This document shows positions 8,528-13,926 of a DNA stretch of 13,926 nt, one piece after another (positions within the stretch are counted from its first letter, which is position 1; each line of letters starts with the position of its first letter). Made by a program: the position numbers and the translations under genes. The notes beneath the pieces are model-generated. The model was not told the DNA's origin. It did no database searches and worked only from the letters and a program-made list of their open reading frames with translations. This stretch comes from Pirellulales bacterium (GTDB taxonomy: Bacteria > Planctomycetota > Planctomycetia > Pirellulales > JAICIG01), in the NCBI GenBank assembly GCA_025924495.1, contig JAICIG010000199.1, positions 1-13,926 of the forward strand, in the 5' to 3' direction.

Positions 8528-10933
8528 ATGTTCGATCGATCGTGCAGGCTATTTTATTACAGGCACTTATGTTGTTGCTTGATGCTGCTTCTCCTGGGCG
8601 CCCGCGGCAGTCTGGCGGCTGAAACGCCGGTCCACTTCAGCCTGCAAATTCGCCCGATCTTGTCGGAGAAGTGCTTCTTTTGTCACGGCCCCGATGAAAA
8701 GCATCGCGAAGCGGACCTCAGGCTCGATGACGAGGCTTCGGCCACCCGGGTGCGGGACGCCGGTCCCGCCGTTGTGCCGGGCGATCTGACGAAGAGCCAG
8801 GCGTGGCAGCGGATCATTTCGACCGACGACGACCTGGTCATGCCGCCGCCGGATAGCCATCGGTCGCTTACTGCAGCGCAGAAAGAGTTGATCAAGCGCT
8901 GGATTGAAGAAGGGGCGACCTTCGGCCGGCACTGGTCGTTCGAGCCGCTTCATTCGGCGATCACAAAAACTGAAACCATCGATAGTCTTGCTGAAAAGGA
9001 ACGGGTCAAGCGCGGCCTGGAGGCGACGCCTCGGGCCGACTGGCACGTGCTCGCGCGCCGACTGTCGCTCGATCTGACCGGGCTTCCCCCTACCCCCGAG
9101 ACGGCAGACAAATTTGCGCAGGCCGCCGGCGTCGACCCTCGCGCCGCCGTCGAAGCGTACGTCGACGAATTGTTGCGCTCTCCGCATTTCGGCGAACACT
9201 GGGCCCGCACCTGGCTCGACCTGGCGCGGTACGCTGATACCAAGGGCTATGAAAAAGATCTTGGGCGGCCAATGTGGCTCTATCGCGACTGGGTCATCAA
9301 AGCCTTGAACGACGACATGCCGTTCGATCAGTTCACCATCGAGCAGATCGCCGGCGACCTGCTGCCCAACGCGACGAACGAGCAGATCGTAGCCACCGCC
9401 TTTCATCGCAACACGATGACCAACGACGAAGGGGGCACCGACGACGAAGAGTTTCGCGTGGCGGCCGTGAAAGACCGCGTCGATACGACAATTCAGGTCT
9501 GGATGGGGCTCACCGTGGGCTGTGCCAAATGTCACAGCCACAAGTACGATCCGATCACTTTACACGACTATTACCGCTTTTACGCCATCTTCAATCAAAC
9601 CGAGGACGCCGATCGCGGCGACGATTCGCCGCGCCTCTCGCTCCCCTCGCCGGAGCAAAAAAAGCAGCAAGTGAAGCTCGCCGAAGCAGTGAAAGCCGCT
9701 CAACAGAAGCTGGCGGAGCTTCGCAAGAACGATCCCAACGCCAGCAAGAACAATGCTCCTGCGCCTGAAGACTCGCCCGAGCTGGCCGCCGCCAAGAAGG
9801 AACTGAAAGAGGCAAATGAGCAACTCTCGGCGCTGAACAATCAGATCGAGTCCGTGCCGGTGATGAGAGAACTGCCGGCCGACAAGCGCCGCACGACGAA
9901 GATTCACAATCGAGGCAACTTCCTCGACCAAGGCGAAGACGTGCAGCCCGCGGTGCTGCCGGGCTTCTGTCAGACTTCTCCCGAGGCGCCTGCGACTCGC
10001 CTGGACGCGGCGCGCTGGCTCGTGAGCGGCGACAATCCCCTCACGCCGCGCGTGATGGTCAATCGCGTTTGGGCGCGGCTGTTCGGTCTGGGGCTAGTCG
10101 AAACGGAAGAAGACTTTGGTTCCCAAGGGGCCTTGCCTTCGCATCCGGAATTGCTCGATTGGCTGGCGGTGCACTATCGCGATGATTGCCGCTGGTCGCT
10201 CAAGAGGCTGCTGAAGACGATTGTCATGAGCGACGTCTATCAGCAGGCCTTCGTGCTCGATGAAAAGCGTAAGGAACTCGATCCGCAAAACGTCTGGCTC
10301 AGTCGCGGGCCGCGTTTCCGGCTGACGGCGGAAATGGTGCGCGACCAGGCGTTGGCGGTTGCCGGCCTGTTGAGCGGCAAGATTGGCGGCAAATCGGTCA
10401 TGCCGCCGCAGCCCGACGGCTTATGGAAAAGCACCTACAATGCCGCGAAATGGGAAACCGCCGCTGGCGAGAACCGTTATCGCCGTGGACTCTACACCTA
10501 TTGGAAACGGACGACGCCGTACCCCTCAATGATCACATTCGACGCCGGCAGCCGCGAAGTCTGCCAGGTGCGCCGCGTCGCCACGAACACGCCGCTGCAA
10601 GCCCTCGTGACCATGAATGATCCGGTCTATCTGGAAGCAGCCGGCGCGCTGGCTAAACGCATGATCGCCGATCGGGCCGACGATCGCGCACGGGCCGAGC
10701 GCGGGCTGCGGCTGGCGTTGATTCGCCCGGCGCGCGAGGAAGAAATCGCCGCCGTACTCGACGCGTTTCGCGCTGCCATGGATGAGTTCCAAGCCGATCA
10801 AGACGCCGCGAAAACGTTTCTGAAGGAACTCAACGCGGCGCCGCCGGCCGGCGCAGATGAGGCGACTTTTGCGGCCTGGTCAGTCGCGGCGAGCGTGATA
10901 TTGAATCTGGACGAGCTTTTGACGAGGAACTAA
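8528..10933 (+). CDS. PSCyt1-DUF1549-DUF1553 planctomycete cytochrome protein (second copy, single PSCyt1)
   Basis: 801 residues from ATG 8528, with GAGGAA ten bases upstream. Residues 1-30 form a Sec signal ([16 protein letters not shown], cleavage near SLA-AE). One PSCyt1 domain follows with [13 protein letters not shown] at 49-61 and MPP near 105-107. DUF1549 covers ~145-350 ([32 protein letters not shown]) and contains the second heme-type motif [11 protein letters not shown] (332-342). Residues ~375-442 are a Lys/Glu/Ala/Gln-rich probable coiled coil. DUF1553 occupies ~485-790 ([50 protein letters not shown]). It is about 200 residues shorter than the copy at 1528, chiefly because it has only one N-terminal cytochrome domain. 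Domain order is the same but identity is only moderate, so this is an old paralogue and not a recent duplication. It is exported and presumably partners the DUF1501 product encoded three bases downstream. The reaction is unknown. Confidence 0.95.
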   Translation: MFDRSCRLFYYRHLCCCLMLLLLGARGSLAAETPVHFSLQIRPILSEKCFFCHGPDEKHREADLRLDDEASATRVRDAGPAVVPGDLTKSQAWQRIISTDDDLVMPPPDSHRSLTAAQKELIKRWIEEGATFGRHWSFEPLHSAITKTETIDSLAEKERVKRGLEATPRADWHVLARRLSLDLTGLPPTPETADKFAQAAGVDPRAAVEAYVDELLRSPHFGEHWARTWLDLARYADTKGYEKDLGRPMWLYRDWVIKALNDDMPFDQFTIEQIAGDLLPNATNEQIVATAFHRNTMTNDEGGTDDEEFRVAAVKDRVDTTIQVWMGLTVGCAKCHSHKYDPITLHDYYRFYAIFNQTEDADRGDDSPRLSLPSPEQKKQQVKLAEAVKAAQQKLAELRKNDPNASKNNAPAPEDSPELAAAKKELKEANEQLSALNNQIESVPVMRELPADKRRTTKIHNRGNFLDQGEDVQPAVLPGFCQTSPEAPATRLDAARWLVSGDNPLTPRVMVNRVWARLFGLGLVETEEDFGSQGALPSHPELLDWLAVHYRDDCRWSLKRLLKTIVMSDVYQQAFVLDEKRKELDPQNVWLSRGPRFRLTAEMVRDQALAVAGLLSGKIGGKSVMPPQPDGLWKSTYNAAKWETAAGENRYRRGLYTYWKRTTPYPSMITFDAGSREVCQVRRVATNTPLQALVTMNDPVYLEAAGALAKRMIADRADDRARAERGLRLALIRPAREEEIAAVLDAFRAAMDEFQADQDAAKTFLKELNAAPPAGADEATFAAWSVAASVILNLDELLTRN
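10924..10929 (+). promoter_or_regulatory. Ribosome binding site (GAGGAA) inside the end of the preceding gene
   Basis: GAGGAA lies seven bases before the ATG at 10937 and within the last codons of the cytochrome gene. This supports translational coupling of the pair. Confidence 0.6.
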
Positions 10934-10936
10934 CGG

Positions 10937-12463
10937 ATGCACATCGACCTGGAACATGCCCGTGCGGTCACGCGCCGACACTTTTTCGGCCAGGCAGGGC
11001 TGGGCTTCGGCGCCATCGCGCTCAACGCTTTATTGCAGCGCGACGGTCGGGCGGAAGCTCCCACGCAGCCGTCAACCAACCCGCTCTCGTCAAAACCGTC
11101 TCCGTTGCCGGCCAAGGCGAAGCGCGTGATCTACCTGCATATGGCAGGCTCCCCGTCGCAACTTGAGCTGTTCGAGAATAAACCGGCGCTGGCCAAGTTC
11201 AGCGGCCAGCCCTGCCCAAAAGAATATCTGAAGGGGAAGCGCTTCGCCTTCATCAAGGGCGTGCCAAAAATGCTCGGCCCGCAATTCAAGTACGCGCAAT
11301 ACGGCCAGAGCGGGCAGTGGATCAGCGAGCTATTGCCGCAGTTTTCCAAGACGATCGATGACGTGACCGTGATCCGCAGCGTTCATACCGATCAGTTTAA
11401 CCACGCACCGGCTCAGTTGTTCATGCATACCGGCCAGCCGCGGCTGGGCAATCCTTCGCTCGGCGCCTGGACGACCTACGGCCTGGGAAGCGAGAACGAC
11501 GATCTGCCCGGCTTCGTCGTGCTCTCCTCCGGCGGCAAAACGCCCGACGCGGGCAAGTCGCTGTGGGGCTCCGGCTTTCTGCCGACGGTCTATCAAGGCG
11601 TGCAGTGCCGCACGCCTGGCGACCCGGTGCTGTATCTCTCTGACCCAAAAGGCATGAGCCGCGGTCTGCGCCGCAAGGTGCTCGATCAGGTCCGCAAACT
11701 GAACGAACTGGAACACCAGAGCGTCGGCGATCCGGAGATTCTCACTCGAATCGCGCAGTACGAACTGGCGTTTCGCATGCAGACGAGCGTGCCGGCCGTG
11801 ATGGATATTTCGCAGGAGCCGCAGCACATTCTCGATCTGTATGGCGCCAAGCCCGGCTACGTTTCTCCGGCTGAGGATCAGGCTGACCCGCGGACGTTTT
11901 ATAAAGGAGACGATCCGACGTTCGCCAACAATTGTCTTTTGGCCCGGCGCCTCGCCGAGGCGGGCGTACGGTTCGTGCAGATTTACGATTGGGGCTGGGA
12001 CCATCATGGCAGCTCACCCGGCGAGTCGATCGATGAGACATTGCCGATCAAATGCCAGCAGATCGATCGCGCCGTCTCAGGCCTGATCGCCGACTTGAAA
12101 CAGCGCGGCATGTTCGACGACACGCTCGTCATTTGGGGCGGCGAATTCGGCCGCACGCCGATGATGCAAAACAATGTCCGCGACTCGCTCGAAAAAGGCT
12201 TTATTGGGCGAGATCATCATCCGTACGCCTTCACCATGTGGCTAGCCGGCGGTGGCATCAAAAAGGGCGCGGCCTTCGGCGCTACCGACGACATCGGCTA
12301 TTACATCACCGAAAACCCGGTGAGCATTCGCGATCTGCAGGCCACCATTATGCACCTGCTGGGCTTCGATCCTTACCGCTTCAGCTACCGCTACCAGGGC
12401 CTCGACAACCGCTACATCGGCCCAACCGACGAGGGCAAGGTGGTGCAGGGGATTCTGGCGTAA
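10937..12463 (+). CDS. DUF1501 family protein with Tat signal (second copy)
   Basis: 508 residues. The ATG is three bases after the upstream stop. Residues 12-32 hold a twin-arginine signal, TRRHFFGQAGLGFGAIALNA. The mature part is DUF1501: VIYLHMAGSPSQLELFENKP at 64-83, LGSENDDLPGFVVLSSGG, DWGWDHHG at 351-358, WGGEFGRTP at ~400-408 and GRDHHPYAF at 424-432. The clustered Asp/His/Glu could bind metal, as in the related phosphatase/sulfatase superfamily. Compared with the copy at 4551 it has the same motif order, but WDHHG replaces IWDNHTG and GRDHH replaces GRDHN, so the putative metal site is richer in His here. It keeps the longer FGRTP form where the first copy has FGRLP. The partner is the cytochrome protein encoded just upstream. 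A catalytic function is unproven for the family as far as I know. Confidence 0.94.
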   Translation: MHIDLEHARAVTRRHFFGQAGLGFGAIALNALLQRDGRAEAPTQPSTNPLSSKPSPLPAKAKRVIYLHMAGSPSQLELFENKPALAKFSGQPCPKEYLKGKRFAFIKGVPKMLGPQFKYAQYGQSGQWISELLPQFSKTIDDVTVIRSVHTDQFNHAPAQLFMHTGQPRLGNPSLGAWTTYGLGSENDDLPGFVVLSSGGKTPDAGKSLWGSGFLPTVYQGVQCRTPGDPVLYLSDPKGMSRGLRRKVLDQVRKLNELEHQSVGDPEILTRIAQYELAFRMQTSVPAVMDISQEPQHILDLYGAKPGYVSPAEDQADPRTFYKGDDPTFANNCLLARRLAEAGVRFVQIYDWGWDHHGSSPGESIDETLPIKCQQIDRAVSGLIADLKQRGMFDDTLVIWGGEFGRTPMMQNNVRDSLEKGFIGRDHHPYAFTMWLAGGGIKKGAAFGATDDIGYYITENPVSIRDLQATIMHLLGFDPYRFSYRYQGLDNRYIGPTDEGKVVQGILA

Positions 12464-12478
12464 GGATGGTCGAAGTAG

Positions 12479-12498
12479 CGGAATTTGTAAGAATTCCG
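12479..12498. promoter_or_regulatory. 20-base dyad downstream of the second DUF1501 gene
   Basis: CGGAATTTGTAAGAATTCCG has 7-base perfect inverted arms around a 6-base spacer. It starts 16 bases after the DUF1501 stop and ends 167 bases before the deacylase ATG. It shares 16 of 20 positions with the dyad at 1383-1402. It may be an operator for the deacylase gene, a weak terminator/processing stem, or a dispersed palindromic repeat. Confidence 0.4.
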
Positions 12499-12538
12499 TG
12501 CGAAGCGGCGGTAATCAAGCATTACAATTCGCCTCGCC

Positions 12539-12562
12539 GGACGTACTGCGCCGTCCCCTTTT
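12539..12562 (+). terminator. Weak terminator-like hairpin between DUF1501 and the deacylase gene
   Basis: GGACG and CGTCC pair around an eight-base loop and are followed by CCTTTT. A second small stem, GTAAT-CAAGC-ATTAC, lies at 12511-12525. Together they suggest that the second pair's transcript may end in this 202-base gap and that the deacylase is expressed separately. The stems are weak. Confidence 0.25.
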
Positions 12563-12653
12563 AGGCCTCATCTCGACGTGATAATTGCAAGTCACTCGGC
12601 ACCGCCCATGCGGACCATCGGCATCAGAAGAGATCGCACGCAACGTTTGTAAT

Positions 12654-12657
12654 AGGA
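12654..12657 (+). promoter_or_regulatory. Ribosome binding site (AGGA) deciding the start of the deacylase gene
   Basis: AGGA is eight bases before the ATG at 12666. The only earlier in-frame start is a TTG at 12585 with no such site, so 12666 is preferred. Confidence 0.5.
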
Positions 12658-12665
12658 TCTTCGCG

Positions 12666-13691
12666 ATGGAACCAAGCCTCGTGCATGCAACCGTCGATTT
12701 CAACCGTCAAGGCAAACAGTTCGGCAGCCTGTGCGTGCCATATTCGTACGACCTGGGCGGCTGGGCCAATCTGTTGCTGCCGGTGGCGGTGATTGCGAAT
12801 GGTAAAGGGCCGACGGCGCTGGTGATGGCGGGCAACCATGGCGACGAATATCCCGGCCCGATCGCGATCATGAAGCTGATGCGCGAGCTGGAACCGGCTC
12901 AGGTGCATGGGCGGTTAATCTTGGTTCCGGCTCTAAACTTGCCGGCGGCCAAGGCGGGCACACGGCTGTCGCCGCTGGACGGCAAAAACCTGAACCGCTC
13001 GTTCCCCGGCCGCACCGACGGCACGCCGACGGAGCTGATCGCCCATTACCTGACGAACGTGTTGTTTCCGCTGGCCGATGTCGTGATCGACATCCATACC
13101 GGGGGCCGCAGCGTCGATTTTTATCCTTGCCCTCACATGCATCTCGTTCCCGACCGCGAGCAGCGGCGCCGGATGGCGGCGGGCACGCTGGCATGGAACG
13201 CCGACTTCGCCTTCCTCTATACCGACATCGCCGGCACTGGCCTGCTGCCGGTCGAAGCCGAGCGGCAAGGCAAGACCGTGATCACGACGGAAATGGGAGG
13301 CGGCGAATCGATCCCGTTCGCCGTCCATCAACTCACCCAAAACGGCTTGCGCAATGTACTGCGTCATCTCGGCCTGCTCGAAGGCGAGGTGCAAACCCGG
13401 GCCGGTCTCGGTCTGCCGCCGACGCGCTGGGTGCAGGCGCTCGACCGCGAAGATTATCGCTTCGCGCCCGAATCGGGGCTGTACGAAAATCTGGCCGCGC
13501 TCGGCCTGGAAGTCGCCGCGGGTCAGCCCGTCGGGCAGATTCATTTTCTCGAGCGGCCCGATCGCGCGCCTGTGGAAGTCGTCGCCCCGACCGGCGGCAT
13601 TCTGCTGGCCGCCCGAGCGCCGGCGCTCGTCGCGCAGGGCGACTGCGTGGCTTGCATCGCCCACGACGTCGACCCGGGGGTGTTTGACTGA
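12666..13691 (+). CDS. DoeB/AstE/AspA-family zinc deacylase (succinylglutamate desuccinylase/aspartoacylase family)
   Basis: 341 residues with no signal peptide, so cytoplasmic. The M14-type zinc site is complete: His58 and Glu61 in GNHGDEYPGP, His144 in DIHTGG, and the catalytic Glu209 in TTEMGGG. Substrate-loop residues are in DGKNLNRSFPGR (105-116). The C-terminal ~90 residues form the beta-rich extension of the family (SGLYENLAALGLEVAAGQPV). The overall pattern (ATVDF opening, PVAVIANGKGPTALVMAGNH, GLRNVLRHLGLLEGE) is closest to DoeB-type N-alpha-acetyl-L-2,4-diaminobutyrate deacetylases of ectoine breakdown, recalled from memory. No ectoine hydrolase or aminotransferase is seen here, so another N-acyl amino acid or acylated amine may be the substrate. 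It follows the second DUF1501 gene after 202 bases and is closed by the inverted repeat at 13731-13797. Enzyme class is firm; substrate is open. Confidence 0.9.
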   Translation: MEPSLVHATVDFNRQGKQFGSLCVPYSYDLGGWANLLLPVAVIANGKGPTALVMAGNHGDEYPGPIAIMKLMRELEPAQVHGRLILVPALNLPAAKAGTRLSPLDGKNLNRSFPGRTDGTPTELIAHYLTNVLFPLADVVIDIHTGGRSVDFYPCPHMHLVPDREQRRRMAAGTLAWNADFAFLYTDIAGTGLLPVEAERQGKTVITTEMGGGESIPFAVHQLTQNGLRNVLRHLGLLEGEVQTRAGLGLPPTRWVQALDREDYRFAPESGLYENLAALGLEVAAGQPVGQIHFLERPDRAPVEVVAPTGGILLAARAPALVAQGDCVACIAHDVDPGVFD

Positions 13692-13730
13692 TCCCCTATC
13701 CCGAGATTACTCGCGGCTCACACCAACCCG

Positions 13731-13797
13731 AAGCGCCAGCGAGGGCGAAGGACCTTGAACGTCGCCTACGGGCGACCGCCATCCCTCGCTGGCGCTT
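13731..13797. repeat. Nested inverted repeat, likely bidirectional terminator / REP-like element
   Basis: A perfect 15-base inverted repeat (AAGCGCCAGCGAGGG at 13731-13745, complement at 13783-13797) encloses a 37-base loop. That loop contains its own perfect hairpin, GTCGCC-TACG-GGCGAC (13761-13776). The right arm continues into TTTTT-type sequence to 13800, giving a terminator form on the plus strand. It lies between the deacylase stop (13691) and the stop of a convergent gene (13828), the expected place for a two-way terminator. The arm sequence resembles one seen repeatedly between planctomycete genes (from memory), so it may be a dispersed extragenic palindrome. Only one copy is in this window. 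Confidence 0.75.
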
Positions 13798-13825
13798 TTT
13801 GGTGTTGCGCGTTTTGACACGGATT

Positions 13826-13926
13826 TTAGCCGGCGGCTCGGTATTCCGGGGGGAAGCTCTCGCGGAGCAGCCGTTTCAATTTCGTGATGCCGCCAGGCGT
13901 CTCTAGCCGGTCCGCGAGGAATTTCA
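13826..13926 (-). CDS. C-terminal fragment of an unidentified convergent gene
   Basis: On the minus strand, the last 32 codons before a TAA at 13826-13828 read KFLADRLETPGGITKLKRLL then RESFPPEYRAAG. Third codon positions are mostly G or C, as in the neighbouring genes, and the fragment runs open to the window edge, so it is probably a real coding end. It is a basic, helical tail with no motif I recognise, and the protein cannot be named. It converges on the deacylase gene with the inverted repeat between them. Confidence 0.55.
   Translation of the reverse strand, partial: KFLADRLETPGGITKLKRLLRESFPPEYRAAG

Noticed and set aside
12933..13664. A 243-codon open frame antisense to the deacylase gene, and a similar 247-codon frame at 2953-3696
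   Set aside because: No domain, signal or ribosome site is seen, and the sense strand encodes well-conserved proteins with intact catalytic or heme motifs.
1..13926. CRISPR arrays, tRNA or rRNA genes, insertion sequences, phage genes, or toxin-antitoxin/defence modules
   Set aside because: No regularly spaced direct repeats, cloverleaf-like segments, transposase motifs or phage/defence domains were seen on reading both strands. The genes are consistent with ordinary metabolic chromosomal content.

Overview
The window is about 13.9 kb of high-GC DNA. It almost certainly comes from a planctomycete, probably a Pirellulales/Pirellulaceae-type member. The diagnostic evidence is two copies of the planctomycete pairing of a large secreted PSCyt1-DUF1549-DUF1553 protein followed directly by a Tat-exported DUF1501 protein. 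An extragenic inverted repeat with an AAGCGCCAGCGAGGG arm also resembles repeats common in planctomycete genomes (from memory, not searched).

Left edge (1-1527): the first 158 bases hold the N-terminus of a minus-strand SDR oxidoreductase. A minus-strand AraC-family regulator follows, with a terminator-like hairpin 35 bases past its stop. A divergent intergenic region of 274 bases, carrying a 20-base dyad, separates the regulator from the plus-strand genes.

Core (1528-12463): six plus-strand genes lie in the order PSCyt1x2-DUF1549-DUF1553, DUF1501, a six-bladed propeller resembling the peptidyl-alpha-hydroxyglycine amidating lyase (PAL), a zinc-type MDR dehydrogenase, a second PSCyt1-DUF1549-DUF1553, and a second DUF1501. 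The two cytochrome/DUF1501 pairs are clearly diverged paralogues and bracket two cytoplasmic enzymes. Gaps of 11 and 3 bases inside the pairs suggest co-translation. Gaps of 97-179 bases elsewhere, and a terminator-like hairpin after the dehydrogenase, leave room for internal promoters.

Right edge (12464-13926): a DoeB/AstE/AspA-type zinc deacylase follows. A large nested inverted repeat, probably a bidirectional terminator, comes next, then the C-terminus of a convergent minus-strand gene. A 20-base dyad matching 16/20 positions of the one before the first core gene lies just after the second DUF1501 gene, upstream of the deacylase.

Taken together, this looks like a catabolic cluster with an AraC sensor. 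Exported c-type cytochrome/DUF1501 pairs would act outside the cytoplasm, while the PAL-like lyase, dehydrogenase and deacylase would act inside. The substrate is not readable from sequence. An amide or N-acyl compound is the most economical guess, because both the PAL-like lyase fold and the DoeB-like deacylase act on amide-type bonds; this is inference.
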